A stretch of 64,000 bases of DNA from Trema orientale (GCA_002914845.1 JXTC01000360.1:42824-106823); one strand, 5' to 3'. Shown: positions 10,849 to 23,930, counted from the first letter of the stretch. Translations and numbers: made by a program. Notes: generated from the sequence alone by a model not told the origin.

Positions 10849-12362
10849 TGGTAATGGGAAAAAACATTTAGTCATTGGAAATAAGCACCCAGTACCAAAT
10901 TAATATTTATAATTACCCTATTAACTAATCTAGCAAGTCTAGTAAAACTTAGAATTAACTAGTATAGCAGCAAGAAGGGTCGATCCATAGGGATTGGATT
11001 TTAGATTAGTTGTTAAGTACCAAAATTATCATAATATAATTTTATCTAGGCATCAAAACTAAATAAATTTAAAATAAAATGAATAAAAATAAAGATAAAA
11101 GAATTACGTAAATAAAATATAGAAATTACAATGCACTAATATGCTAAGGACATAATTTCCCCTAATTATTTCTAAATTCATCAAATTAAGCAATTATTAG
11201 CCTAATTCTATTAAATTCACTAATCAAGGGACCTATTCTAACTTCATTCCCTCTCTCGAGTGCCGAATGAGATAATATGCCCAAGTACTCAAGTTGATAT
11301 CTCTATCTAACCCGGTTCTCTAAGCACTCATTAAGTTTTAGCCCTTAAGAACTTTCTAATTTGATTATCTAAGTGTTGATCTCCTCTCGGTCTCACAACA
11401 ACCTATACTATATTTCTCAATTCCAGTTTATGAAATCAAACTCTCTCAATTATCAAAATCACAACCTAAGTTTAACTAATTCATTGGCCACGTAAATTAG
11501 AGGTTATAAGCAAAGAGAAATATAAATGAATTAAAAATAGAAAATAAGCCAACAATTAACAAAATATGTAAAACAAAGTATAAAAAAGATACATCAAATC
11601 CTAAGATAGAGAATCAATCTAAGCATTGTAGAATCCATAACTAATCTCATAAAGAATTTCATAATTCCAAACAAATTATACAATATGCCCAATACAAAAT
11701 TCAAATGAGATTAAGGTGAGAAAGAGGAAGAGAAAACTCTTTTGTAGAGGTAGAACTTCAAGCCTTCAATTCTTCAAGCATCTCTCTTAAGCATCCTCTC
11801 TAAATTTCAGCTCCAAAGCTCTCTCTCTCTCTAGGATTTTTAGCTCTCAAAGATGTGCCTCCTCTTCCAACTCTCCACACTTTGAAATGGAGGCTAAAGT
11901 GTCTATTTAAAGAGCACTAAGATGACCTAAGAAAGGAAGAAATATAACCATCCATTAGTTTAGATCAAGGGTAAAAAATGGCCCTTAAAGTTGGTAAAAA
12001 ACATGTGGACATGTGCCTGCAAAATGGGGAAAACACGGCTTCTATGAGTGCTGAAATCGCAATGGCACCGCAGTGCCCGTTTCTGGCACCGAGGTGCCAG
12101 CGTTCTAGTTCTGCGGCACCGCGGCGCCTAGCTGCTGGTCCAATTGAGCTTGTTTAGCTCTCTTTGATGCTCTGGTCTTCGTTTCGGCTATTAATGGCTT
12201 CATAAACTTCTCCTTTTCAGTGTCAAATATACAGTAAGCCTTAATTTCTTATTTTCTACAATAAAAATACAAAACAATATTAAAACAACACAAATGCTTG
12301 AGAACTTATAATTATTTGAACTTGGAGAATATTTGATTTGTGAGTAAAATACACACTCATCA
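10849..12362 (-). repeat. 5' LTR of the 567-12362 element
   Basis: Full-length partner of 567-2103. On the minus strand it runs from TGATGAGTG to CCATTACCA. It carries the same GC-rich palindromic block (12046-12140). Confidence 0.85.
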
Positions 12363-12424
12363 TATATCCTTTGTAGCCTCTCTGTTTTCAGCTTTCGCTG
12401 TCTCAGAATGGACTATCCAAGCTT

Positions 12425-13440
12425 CTAATGTGTTTCTGGATGCTCAGCTTTGAAGGATTCAGTTATTTGTGGTTGTGGTATGGTTGAACTTGTTTCCTCA
12501 ATATCCAAAGCGGTGTTTTCAAGTTGCTCTACATTGTCCTCATCCGCTTCACTTGGAAATATTGATTGAGAAAGAACATTGAAAGCTTGCGTTTCTACAG
12601 ATTCTTGCGAATCATTTTGCGGCTTATTGAGTTGTTCGCTACTCTCAAGTGTAATCTCCATCTCTTCATTGTTAATATTGGTCTCAGTGTTGCTGAATAA
12701 AGATTCTTGTGGTCTTTCGGATAAAAGAGTTCTCAATTGACCAATTTGCTCATCAAGATATCGAGCTGATGCATCTCGATTTGCAATGAACCGAGATGTC
12801 GTTCGGGCAAGTTTGGCAAGGGCATCTTCCAAAGATACCTTCTTCTCTTGTTGTTGAAATCCCGGTGAAAAATTCATCGTGTGTTGATTATTCGATGAGA
12901 AATCTGAATAATTCTGCCACCTCGGAGTATATGTGTTGGGATATAGATTATGTTGCTGTTGGAAGTCTGACATATATTGGTTTATTCAATGGTATACGGT
13001 GTAAACGAACTTCCAAACTTGCAATTAGCTCTCATATGGTTCCCTCTACCTAATTCACACCATTGGTATTGAGTGTGTATAGAATTTGCTCTTAAATTAT
13101 CCAACCGTCTCAACAAAGTAGCAACTTGAGTAGACAAAGCACAGATGGCATCAGTTTCATAGACTCCGATGGCTCTATTTGGCATTGAATATCCCGTTAG
13201 ATTCTGATAATGATAATTCATCGCTTCTATCAACTCATATGCCTCATCAACTATTTTTCTATATAGAGATCCACCAAAAGCTCTATCAACCATATTCTTT
13301 GTTACATAGTTCAACCCATTGTAGAATGTTTCAACTTGTAACCACCTTAGCATTCTATTATATGGGGCCCACCTTAACAGCTCCTTATACCTTTCTCATG
13401 CCTCAGATGGAGACTCTATGTCATATTAGAAAAAAGTACT
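12425..13440 (-). pseudogene. Broken Athila/Tat-like gag
   Basis: The minus-strand frame around 12982-13440 reads ERYKELLRWAPYN, then VETFYNGLN and VDEAYELIEAMNYHYQN, which is the gag core with the F-NGL and DEAYELIE signatures. After a stop and frame change at about 12975 it continues (12425-12973) as a glutamine-, asparagine- and glutamate-rich tail with a heptad-like stretch (LEDALAKLARTTSRF). No zinc knuckle remains; a CELGRGNHMRANC stretch near 13060 may be a decayed one. Upstream of 13440 the frame is interrupted by stops. Confidence 0.8.
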
Positions 13441-13592
13441 AGTGTTATTCCACATTTTAGCCCCTTTTTTTAGTACCAACTACGAACTCCTAGAAAATCA
13501 AAACTAGAGATAATGTAAAAATAAAAATAAACATAAAATTTCAAATTCAAATTATGACTACTTAGTTTCGATATTAATAAAAATCAAACAGA

Positions 13593-13609
13593 CCCTGATA
13601 ATGGCGCCA
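13593..13609 (-). other. Primer-binding site of the 12363-14979 element
   Basis: On the minus strand, TGGCGCCATTATCAGGG follows the LTR end after six bases. It matches the TGGCGCC-type site of Ty3 Athila/Tat-like elements. Confidence 0.8.
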
Positions 13610-13615
13610 AAAACT

Positions 13616-14979
13616 TGTTGTGAAAATTCGCAAGCGCACAAAATTGCAAACAAGTAATATAATAGTGAGTATCAAGTATCGTCCCACGAAGACTATTTAC
13701 TTACTAAGTACCGATATTTTGCTAACCTTAACTTTATTTGATTTAAACAACTAAAGACAAATTAAATTATATTAAATTAAAACTAAAAATAACTAATTAA
13801 AATAAGATAAAAATTAAATAAAAGATAGCATAAAACGAAAATTAAATGAATTTTAAATCAATGAAAATAAACCTAGGTGTCCGATTTTACCATAACTAAT
13901 CCACTCTAAATTCTCTATCTCATTACCCTAAAATTATTTCCCTAGTTGATAAACAAGATTCCCTAATTTATTCACTTTCCTCTCCTAAGTTCAAGCAAAA
14001 ATACCATTAATTACCACTTCACTATATTCCTATATGAATTAAACTAATCACAAATTCATTAAGATCTATAGAAACTCATATAGCTACTACACAAACTATG
14101 TAAATATATTCTTATTTTACATGCAATCTATGGCTTTCAATCCAATAAACTAGACACATAAATCTCCTTCCGGTTTCATTAAGATTAACAAATCATCTAT
14201 TTGGTGCCCAATTAAATAGAAGCATTAAGAACAGAATTAAAAACTCAATTATAAAAAATAATTCATGAACTAAATTGAAAGAAAAAATATTAAAGCATCA
14301 TAGTTAGACTACATCGTGGCCCTAGAAAAGAAATCTAGAACATAACTAAACTAAGAAAAATGATAAACATAAAGTCATGATATTCAAACAGAAAATTTAA
14401 AGAGAAATAAACACCGCTCTAAAAAATTTATTCGTTAAGTCTTGCAGCTATTCTTCTCGCTCCAGAGTCTCTGTTCTCACTATTTTTCTCTAATTCCACT
14501 CTCTATGCTCTCGGTCAGCCGCTCTCGTGCGTATGAAAACTGCCTCATCAATTCGTTTTGTTCACGTTACCTTATCAATTTCCATAATGCACGACACCTT
14601 CCCATACTCTTTTGTTTCCTTTCCTTTTTAATTGTTTTATTTTCCTTTTTTAAATCATGTTCCTCACATCACCGACTCCAAAGTCCAAATGATATTTATG
14701 TATCACTTTAAACTCCTGCAAAGGAATCAGGTACGTCTAGAATTAAGATTGTGCTTCTGTCAACTTCATGTAATAAGTATTGGGCTTTCTTTAAATCTTT
14801 AAGCTTCTTACATCATCTTTCTCTAGTTGTTTTATACAAATATCAGCTTCAAGCTTTCCTTTCTATCAATATCACTTAACCTATTCAATTTAATAAAATA
14901 CCACAAATTAAGATAAAGACATCAAAAAACAATTAAGCTAGAAAAGGTACATAAATATTGTACAAATACGAGTACATCA
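13616..14979 (-). repeat. LTR of the 12363-14979 element
   Basis: On the minus strand the LTR ends CGCTTGCGAATTTTCACAACA next to the primer-binding site. The other end is placed at TGATGTACTCG (14979), where satellite homology begins. The length of about 1.36 kb fits its relatives. Confidence 0.65.
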
Positions 14980-16781
14980 TCCATCACTTACACTAGACAT
15001 AGAACAACTAAACATGTTCACAACCACATCAGCACAAGGGCCGAAATAGCATACAAGCACATCGGGCGACCCCAAGTCAGCACCGATAGGCATGAAAATA
15101 CCAAAGATGATCAGAGTATAACACTTGATAATTAATCGCGTATCATTCACGTAATCTATTTATTTTATACACAGCAATACAACAAGAATACATCATTTTA
15201 CTAACATTTTCTAATCAAAAATCAAAAAAAAAAAAAAACCTGAGTAATTGAACCATGCTAATATCGATAATAAACCTAACGTATTCGAAACTGACTTTTT
15301 TTCACTTACAAGCTAATCCATCACGTTACAGACATTTCCATATCAAAAATCAAGGAAAACTTGCGAGTAACAGAACCTTACAAATATCATTTATAAACCT
15401 AACATATATCGAATCGACATGTTCTCATCAACCATCTGGAAAAATTCTCGGAAATTGAACCATGCTAATGTCTACCATCACATAACCAACGTATAATGAA
15501 AGTGAAAGACGAGTTTGTAATTTGATACCGAGGTATGGCCTACAAACTCATACAATTAAAACATCACTCATACGCCATCACGTACACTAGATATAGAACA
15601 ACCAAATATATTCGTAACCACATCAACACAAGGGCCAAAATAGTATACGAGCACATCGGGTGACCCCATGTCAACACCGCCAGGCATGAAAATACCAAAG
15701 ATGATCAGAGCAGAATATTTGATTATAAATCACGTATCATGTATGCAATCCAATTATTTTATGCACAGCAATACCACAAGAATCCATCATTTTACTGACA
15801 TTTTCTAATCAAAAATCCAAAAAAAAAAAAAAGGACTGAGTAATTGAACCATGCTAATATCGATAATAAACCCAACGTATTCTGAACCGACTTTTTTTCG
15901 CTCACAATCTGTTCCATCATATTACCGACATTTTCATATCAAAAATAGAGACAATTATGAGTAACAAAACCATGGAAATATCATTCATAAACCGAACATA
16001 TATCGAACCGACATTTTCTAAATAATAATCCAGAAAAATTACTGGAAATTGAAGCATGCTAATATCCAAAATCACAAACCGACATATAATGAAAGCAAAA
16101 GACGAGTTTGTAGTTTGATGCCAAGGCAAGGAGTCTACAAATTCATACAATCAAAATACCACTCATACGCCATCATGTATACTAGACATAGAACAACCAA
16201 ACATGTTCGCAACTGCATCAGCACAAGGGCCAACATAGGTATGAGCACATCGGGTGACCCCATGTCCACACCGCTAGGCATGAAAATACGAAAGATGATC
16301 TCGTATTAATTATTTTATGCACAACAGTACCATAAGAATTCATCATTCTACCGACATTTTTTAATCAAAAATCGAAAAAAAATTCCAAGTAATTGAACCA
16401 TGCTAATATCGATAATAAACCTAAAGTATTCCGAACCGACCTTTTTTTACTCACAATCTAATCCATCAGATTACCGACATTTCCGTATCAAAATTTGAGA
16501 AAAATTACGAGTAACAGAACCATGCAAACATTATTCATAAACCCAACATATATCAAACCGTCCTTTTTTCGCCAATAGTCCAGAAAATTTCTAGGAATTC
16601 GAATCATGCTAATATCTATCATCGCAAAACTAACGTATACTGAAAGTGAAAGATGAGTTTGTAGTTCGATGCTGAAGCATGGAGCCTACAAACTCATACA
16701 ATCAAAATACCACTCATACGCCATCACGTACACTAGACATAGAACAACAAAACATGTTCGCAAACTATTATACGAAATACA
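14980..16781. repeat. Satellite-like tandem repeat, about 550-595 bp monomers
   Basis: The marker CACTAGACATAGAACAAC recurs at about 14991, 15586, 16180 and 16729, giving periods near 595, 594 and 549. Each monomer also repeats a block with the sequence CACATCGGG followed by GACCCC, an A-rich tract, several ATTGAACCATGCTAATA-type blocks, and a stem-loop made of GAGTTTGTAG and CTACAAACTC. The last monomer is cut at 16781 by an LTR element; the array resumes at 19797. No reading frame is conserved between monomers. Confidence 0.85.
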
Positions 16782-19700
16782 TGTACGTAAAATAACCACA
16801 AGTGCACGGGTCGTAACCAAGTAATAAAGTGATAAGTATAGAGTTTTCGATCCTGCGAGGAATTGACTGTTAAATTATCGTTTAGTACTGGAATTATCAT
16901 AACCTAAATCTATCTTGGCAACCAAACGAAATGAATTTATAACTTAAATAAATACAAATATAAATGAAAATAAAAAAATAAAATATGGAGACTTCTATGC
17001 AAAAATGTACTACGGGATTGAACTCACCTAACTATCAACTATGTCTTTTGCTTACCAATATATTCTAATCAATTATTTCTAGTTTATAAGCCAAGTACCC
17101 GAAGATATTTCTACTCCTTCCCTCGAGTACCGAGTGAAATCATTCCTAAATCCTGGTTCTAATATCTCTATTTCGAACCTAGAAATTAAGAATTCATTAC
17201 GTTCAATGGTTCTTTGATTATGGCTTCAAAAGAATTATATATTCTCTTAAGCTCTACAAGTCCTAGGTTATACTATCATATGGTTGTCTCTAAATTCTTA
17301 AGTACTGAATTCTAGAAACCAAACCATCCAACTAGTAGATAATTTGTTGAGAAGCACATGGAATAGCATAAATAAATTCAAGAAAAATATAAAAGAACGT
17401 AATGGAAATCAAGGCATAGAATCAAAGTTTAAGTTACATCATGCCCCAAGCATATAAAATTTAATTCAACATAGGAGAACCCAATACTAATTTCAACAAG
17501 AATTTCATATATCCAAATATGTTCAAAACTTCAAGCACAATATAAAATTCAAATGAAATTAGGGTGAGAAAGAGGATGAGAAAAACTCTTTTGTGGAGGT
17601 AGAACTTCAAGTCTTCAATTCTTCAAGCGATTTTCTCAAGCTTCCTATCAAAATTTTAGTTCCAAAGCACTCCTCTCTCTAGGATTTCAACCATTCGATC
17701 AGATGGTATTAAGGGCCGAAATTACCCCTAAGATCTCACTGAAAATACGGTTCAGGACAAGGGACAGCATCGCGGCGCTCTAGGTTCTGGAACTTTATTT
17801 TTTGTCTCCGCGGTGCTTTTATTCATATGAATAGTAAAAATCAACACTGCTTCCCAGGTGCGCTATTTCGCTGTTTTAGCTCTGTTTTACTTGATTTTTA
17901 TTGCGTTGCATTTGTATCAGACTCAACTTCACTCAAAAAGGGTTGAAATACCCATATTTGGCACCAATTTATCTTAATTCTCATTTATTCATAAGAACTA
18001 TAAAAACAAAGCAAAAACACAATAAACTAACAAAAATGCTTGAGATCTTACAATTATTTAAGCTGAATGATACTTGATTTGTGAGTGAATTAATCACTCA
18101 TCAAATACCCTTAAACTCAAATAATTGCTTGTCCTCAAGCAAAACAAAAAAAAAAAAGAAAAGTGTGAGTTTCGTATTGACTCGAAAACTGTACAAGTAT
18201 CTCCGAAGTCACAAAATATTCCAAGCTCAAAGGAAATACAAAGATTGAGATTATCTGAATTTTCAAGTTCAAGCATCAATTTAAATCTACCTAAGACTCT
18301 CAATGTGTAAATATGTGCAAAATCAATCTTACTCAACAAAATGAACTTCAGATAGACTTGTGTATTTTGATAGATAATGAAAGATCTCTATATGATGCAA
18401 TTTCGAACTACCATATGTAAATTTTTCATATCGCTCTCCACTAATATATGTTAGTATGTCATCAAAGATCAGAAGATCTTATTAAGCTTGTAATATAGGC
18501 TTGGGAAAAGGTAAGATAAATTTGGAAAAATTTTGAGGTTCAAATCACCCTTAAGCACATTAATCTAGGACCTTTGTAGAGTTATTCCTTAGTACACTAA
18601 ATAGTACTCCTACACTTCTTTTCAACTAAATTTCCCTTCTAGCACTACTCTGCTAAACACTTATTTAAAAATAATTTTTTTTTGAAATGAAAGATATGAA
18701 ATAAGACAAAAGGATGAAAATAAAAAAACCTATCTCTCAAAATCAACATTGTCCTCAAAGTTGAAAAATAAAATAGAGGGTAAGGATGCAATTTTTCACC
18801 AAATTATTTCCCCTTTTTGTTTTTTTTTTTTCTTATTTTTTTTTTCAATACTTCGTAACACCACCATTCCTCCCAACATGAACATAACACAAATTAACTC
18901 TTTACAATCAACATGCTTAAAGGATAAGAGTTGGTGGTCATTATTCTGGTTTGGCAAAAATACGGTAGAAAAAAGAAAGGTACACATAGGCTCAAAGTGG
19001 GTGTACTAGGATGATAATATATCAATGTTAGCTTGAAAGGCTCAAACGGTCCAAAGATGGCCTAAATCATTTCTCTAATGACACCTAACATAGAATTTCA
19101 CCTCAAGCTTCATTCAAATCAGTTCTATAGTTCATGAGATATCAATGCCTATCTAATGCACACAAGTTTTCTCCAAAATCTCAAAGAGTCAAGTAGTCAT
19201 GATTATCTTGCTCAAATATGTAGAACCAAGAATAAGGTTCAATTTATGTGAGTCAAGTATACGGATAATCTCAATGAATTACATTTCACAAGACCTAATA
19301 GAACATTAAATGACTATACTCATCATCAATATTAAGTTATCTCATCTCAACAACACTCACAATTTATTCAAACTATCAAACGAAAAGCAAGAAAAAAAGA
19401 TTATTTCCCAAAAATACACAACTCATGGAAAGAAAATCATGACAACTAACATACAAGCAAAGCTACACCCAACAAATAATTATCCAACAAGTGTTCTCAT
19501 CCCCAAAGTCAAAGTTAGCAATGTTCTAAAAACTTAAATATTTAATGTAAGCACAAGGAAAAAGAACACGTACTAGGGAGACGAGATATTCTCACCAACT
19601 ATTAAGGTTGGTAAGGGTGGTGCACCGGGCAAGGTGACTTTAACTTGGGTGATACGGGACTCCTCTCCATAATTTGTATCTTTAGGCTTATTCATGTACA

Positions 19701-19796
19701 TATTAGTGAAGCTCATCAAATTGAGGCTTCCGCCCATAATACGTGTCATACAACACGACATAAGGGTCTTAGTTTTGAACGCCATCATATGCAACA
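16782..19796 (-). mobile_element. Truncated Ty3-type element inside the satellite
   Basis: The LTR 16782-18103 (minus strand TGATGAGTGATT to TTTTACGTACA) is followed by a tract like a polypurine tract and an internal region (18104-19796). The internal region is homologous to 2104-3290 plus 9336-9960 of the 567-12362 element. Gag, primer-binding site and 5' LTR are absent. The satellite continues on both sides. Confidence 0.75.
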
Positions 19797-20250
19797 ATGT
19801 ACACTAGATATAGAACCACCAAAACGTTTGCAACCAACTATTTTTCACTCATAATCTAATCCATCATATTATCGACATTTTCATATCAAAAAACGAGGAA
19901 AATTATGAGTAACAGAACCATGAAAATATCATTTATAAACCAAACACATATCAAACTATCCTTTTTTCACCAACAATCTAGAAAAATTCCAAGATATCGA
20001 ATCATGCCAAATATCTATCATCGCAAAACCAACGTATACTAAAAGTGAAAGACGAGTTTGTAGTTCGATGCTGAAGCATGGAGCCTACAAACTCATACCA
20101 TCAAAATACCACTCATATGCCATCACATACAGTAGGCATAGAACAACCAAACATGTTTGCAATCACATAAGCATAAGGGCCAATATAGCATACGAGCACA
20201 TCGGGTGACCCCATGTCCACGCCGCTAAGCATGAAAATATGAAAGATGAT
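19797..20250. repeat. Satellite resuming after the LTR element
   Basis: One internally deleted monomer (19797-20120) and the start of another (20121-20250, marker GGCATAGAACAACC at 20132). The stem-loop recurs near 20054-20093. The array ends at a T-run at about 20250. Confidence 0.8.
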
Positions 20251-20542
20251 TTTTTTTTTTTTGTTATTCATGGTTTGAATATGCTATTCTTTCTTAGAAA
20301 AAGATGATTTGGAACTTTAGAAAAAAGCAGGACGTGGGATGTATGACAACAAAGAAGATGAATTAAAAGAATGTGAGTACGTATTTTTTGAATTATAGCA
20401 ATTGCAACATAGTAAATAGAGTTTTTATTTTTGTTTAATAAAACTTTTTTTTAAGGGGTGCCTATATATGGGCAGGGGGTATGGATATAGCACCCCAGAA
20501 AACAAAGAATTGTTTAAATAAGTGTTACCAAACAAACACTTA
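20251..20542. other. AT-rich spacer, nothing recognised
   Basis: No reading frame, repeat termini or RNA gene was seen here. Confidence 0.6.
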
Positions 20543-21236
20543 GGGGTTGTTTAGTATGGGGAGTTCCAAGTTTTCATATTAATGGAAAAGCTGAGGAGGG
20601 TAATGTGATTGTCTGGAAACCTGAATAACTATGTTTAGTTATGCACTGGAATCTTTTTTATAATTCCCAGGAATGCCATAAAACTGTATTTGGTTGGACA
20701 CTGGAATACACTAATTTTATGTATTTTGTCCAAAATAATTGAAACAATCATTTTTGGCCTTTTTTTAATAATGAATAAACATATTTTTTTAAAGAATAAC
20801 ATTAATTTCTCACAAAATAAAAAATATTTTTATTTAAAATAATTATAAAATTTGCAAATTACTCTTAGGTCGTTTATGTTTTTATGTGTTATTTTCTGGA
20901 ATCGTATACTTCTTTAGATCGTATATAATTTTATATGTTATTTTCTGGAATCGTGTACTTCTTTAGGTCGTTTTCTAGAATCATATACTTCTTTAGGTCG
21001 TATACGGTTTTATGTGTTATTTTCTTGAATTAAGTGAGGGATCCATAGTTTTGAGTTTATGGGGTATATGAAATCCACCACTTTCGATTGCTTTCACATT
21101 ACCCCCTTCCTCACCAAAGTGAGCCCAGAAGCATCCACTTACCCGAGTTTCAAAAAAGCCCAATACCTTATACCAAACATAGGAATCTCTAAGATTCACA
21201 TTCTCACCCAAACATTAACACATACCATACAGCCCC
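20543..21236. mobile_element. PIF/Harbinger-like MITE with TTA target duplication
   Basis: Terminal inverted repeats GGGGTTGTTTAGTATG (20543) and CATACCATACAGCCCC (ending 21236) are flanked on both sides by TTA (20540-20542 and 21237-21239), the target site of PIF/Harbinger elements. The interior (20875-21030) holds short direct repeats around TACTTCTTTAGGTCGT and TGTTATTTTCTGGAATC. No transposase frame is present, so it would be non-autonomous. Confidence 0.75.
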
Positions 21237-21341
21237 TTAGTTATTAAAGATATCATTCTATAATTATGTGGTTTTATAGTAATCGACACCGCATTTTCTT
21301 GGTCGTACATGAATGTCAGTCATGACAAATGGCAATGGGCT

Positions 21342-22049
21342 GGTTAATAGATCTTTGGGGAATTTACACCTAAGGGGTCTACTAAATCTTTATGATGAAA
21401 AGTAAGACTCACTCATTAATGTTTTCAAAACTAACCCCAATTGACATGTCACACATGTAAAATTACTTGGATACCCTATTTCTTCAACAAACTTTAAACT
21501 ACTTTAGCACCACTATCAGTCCTGATCCCGACCCCGGCGGCGGCGCCTCTGCTTGACTGGGGTCAGAAAATTTTGACTGTGGTCAGAAAATTTTGACTGT
21601 GGTCGAACTTGTTCGGCCACCTCTCCTAGTTTCGACCACCTCTCCTAGTTGTTCCGATAATTTTTCAACTGGTGGCCGGAAAATTTCGACCCCGGTCGAA
21701 CATTTTTTACCAGGGTTGAGCCACTGTTCGACCGTAGTCGAACAATTCGACTGGGGTCGAAGCCACCAGTCGAAATTTTCGACTGACATTTGATGGTAGT
21801 CAAAAACTTTCGACCCCAGTCGAACATAGTCGGTCGTCTTCCCTGCGCCGCCTCCGTCACTTTTGATTTTTCGACTTGGTCGAAAATTTTCGACTAGGGT
21901 CGAGTCAGGGGTAATTTTAGAACTCCGAAATATTCATTAAATGACATGGCAATAAAAGTCCTACTTTTGTAAATAGTTTATAAGTTGTCCCCTTTTTCAT
22001 CACATGTATTAAAAGATGATCAAAATTGATAATCCCCTAGATCTTTTAA
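21342..22049. mobile_element. Inverted-repeat element with a GTCGA-rich core
   Basis: The ends are imperfect inverted repeats: TTAATAGATCTTTGGGGA on the left and TCCCCTAGATCTTTTAA on the right, continued by GATGAAAAG-type matches. The flanks CAATGGGCT and CAATGAGTCT are similar and could be a decayed 9-10 bp target duplication. The middle (21556-21905) is unusually rich in GTCGAA/TTCGAC. No transposase is seen. Confidence 0.5.
21556..21905. repeat. Degenerate TTCGAC/GTCGAA array
   Basis: Many copies of GGTCGAA, TTCGACC and TTTTCGAC in both orientations occur within 350 bases. It is more GC-rich than its flanks and able to fold. The frames it creates on both strands (21583-21860) are low-complexity by-products. 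Confidence 0.75.
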
Positions 22050-22547
22050 CAATGAGTCTTCTCTTAGTATAGATGATTGTTTTGTACGATTAGAATATGT
22101 ACCAGAATGGATCTAGATATTGTTGACCTAGATGTAATTGTTCAGTCTGATGATTAAATCTCAGCAGTTTTGTTTTTAAAAAAAAATCTTATCCTAACTT
22201 TTTAGTATCAATTATGTGACATGTGATTTATCACAATATCATCTTAAATTTATTCGTGATAAGTTCTAATTCAACAATTAAATAGTGACAATTAGTTATG
22301 GAATAAAAGTTAGGATCCTTATTGTTTTATTTTGATTAGTTTGACCCTACTTTAAAAACAATAATGAAAAATGTGACAAATGGAATAAAAACTGGCACTT
22401 TTCTTTGAATAAAAAAAAATGAAAAAAGAAGATTGCCCAGCATCCCCCCTCCCCTTTCTTCCCAAGAGGCGGAGCCATGTTATGGAAGGGGACATGGATT
22501 TGTGAGAGAAAAAAAAATCTTTTATGTATATTGTTGTGCCAGTGGAA
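22050..22547. other. AT-rich spacer, nothing recognised
   Basis: Only short low-complexity frames (22347-22561) are present. There is no domain, terminus or RNA gene I can support. Confidence 0.5.
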
Positions 22548-23930
22548 GCACAAATTATCAACTTATTGTGTCAAATGCTATATTATATAAATTTATGACA
22601 AAATATAAATAACCAAAAATCACAAACAACAAAAGAATTTATCGTGATTCAGCTTTTGGCCTACGTTCATATCGAAGACAACAAAAAAAAATCCACTGTA
22701 ATAAAAAAGAGATACAAAAGTCTAACAAATTTCTCTCACACCCAAATTCCAAATACACCCGAAACTCTTTCTCACAAAAGCAAGGACAAATGATAAGAAA
22801 TATATGATTTTCTTGTTCAAACAAAGCTTGCCAATCCAAAGACAAAAGAAAGAGCTAATACTTTATGTGTATAACTAGAATTAATATATTCAACTACCCA
22901 AAAAACTCTTACGGCTGCTTCAGTGTGGCTACACAAGGTGTCACACTCTTCACATGACTGCTCCAACCTCTTCACGTAAAGTGCCTATATATATATAATA
23001 CACATGCTCACAAAATTGAGTAACCAACTTATTCAAGAAAAAAGTAGCAAATATGTAGTGCAAAAGGGAAACAAGAAAGACTTAATAACTTTGGGCCTTG
23101 TGCCCAAAACTAATTAAACAAAATGACTTACCTAAAGCCACGTTTCCAACAATCTCTACCTTGGTGAAAATTAAGCCAACTTTAAAATATTAAAACTCTC
23201 TTGCAATCTCCTCAAAACCCCAAAGGGTAAATCATAATCTTTAACACTAAATAAGTCCAAGCTATACTTGAACTATCAAATAGTACCTAGTACAGTAACC
23301 ATATCTATCATAGCTAACACAACAAAACTAATTCTACAAAACCATACTAATAAGGCAGTCTCCTCTCTCTACTAACAAGCAAAATTGTAGAGTCAAAAGA
23401 TTGACAGAAGTTTCATCTCGAAGCTCTACCTACTTACAAATACCAAGATCTTTATCTACACATACTAACTCTCCTATATCAAATAGAATGATAAATTCAC
23501 CAAATTCAAAGAACTCTGCTAATCAACATACTTGGTGACAATGGCTCAAAAAATCACAACTAATAGTCGTTCACTCCAAATTCAAATCTGTGGAGTATTT
23601 TTGTCACTCGCTCACGCTTACCATCATTCACATTAGTATATACAAAACAATCAAATAATTTCAAATCAATAGTAATAGAATTACCAAGCCATACCTCAAA
23701 AGAAATCTTAAAATAAAATGTAGTTGATAGAGATCTTCTAATCAAATAGCAGGCATATTCAAAAGTTTCAACCTAAAATCTTTTGGCAAATGAACAATAG
23801 AAAGCAAGTAGCAAGCTTTCCCCAAAAGAGTCATATTCAAACATTCTACAACCAAAAATTATAGTGATATCAATAGCTTCAAGTTCTTTATTTAGTTTTA
23901 GGCTCGTTCTTTGTCAAATTATTTTAGATT
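22548..23930 (-). mobile_element. Ty1/copia 3' end: degenerate pol and 3' LTR
   Basis: On the minus strand, AAGGTAGAGAT immediately precedes TGTTGGAAACG at 23151. This is the usual polypurine tract and TGTTGGAAAC start of many plant copia LTRs. The LTR extends leftwards to about 22548 (end not exact). Upstream on that strand, 23560-23745 reads FEVWLGNSIT then VYTNVNDGK, which resembles the region at the end of copia integrase (PFEVW-G, then a Y-HVNDGK block). The rest of pol is full of stops. Confidence 0.65.

Larger units (their letters stand above)
567..12362 (-). mobile_element. Non-autonomous Ty3-type LTR retrotransposon, split by a later insert
   Basis: Two direct LTRs bound this element: 567-2103 (3' LTR on the minus strand) and 10849-12362 (5' LTR). 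They share nearly all of their sequence apart from scattered substitutions and small indels. A polypurine tract sits just inside the 3' LTR, and a primer-binding site of the TGGYGCCRTTG type sits inside the 5' LTR. After removing the 6.04-kb insert at 3291-9330, the internal region is only about 2.7 kb. It holds one broken gag and no protease, reverse transcriptase or integrase. It therefore looks like a gag-only element mobilised in trans. Flanks do not show a matching target duplication. Confidence 0.85.
12363..14979 (-). mobile_element. 5' end of a second Ty3-type element, truncated
   Basis: Reading on the minus strand from 14979, there is an LTR (to 13616), a primer-binding site and a broken gag. 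The sequence is then cut at 12362, where the neighbouring element's LTR begins. The internal pol region and 3' LTR are missing. The arrangement suggests the 567-12362 element, or a rearrangement, removed the rest. Confidence 0.75.

Noticed and set aside
14980..20250. Hammerhead ribozyme or tRNA-like element in the satellite monomers
   Set aside because: The stem-loop lacks the CTGATGA and GAAAC core of hammerheads and does not fold as a tRNA.
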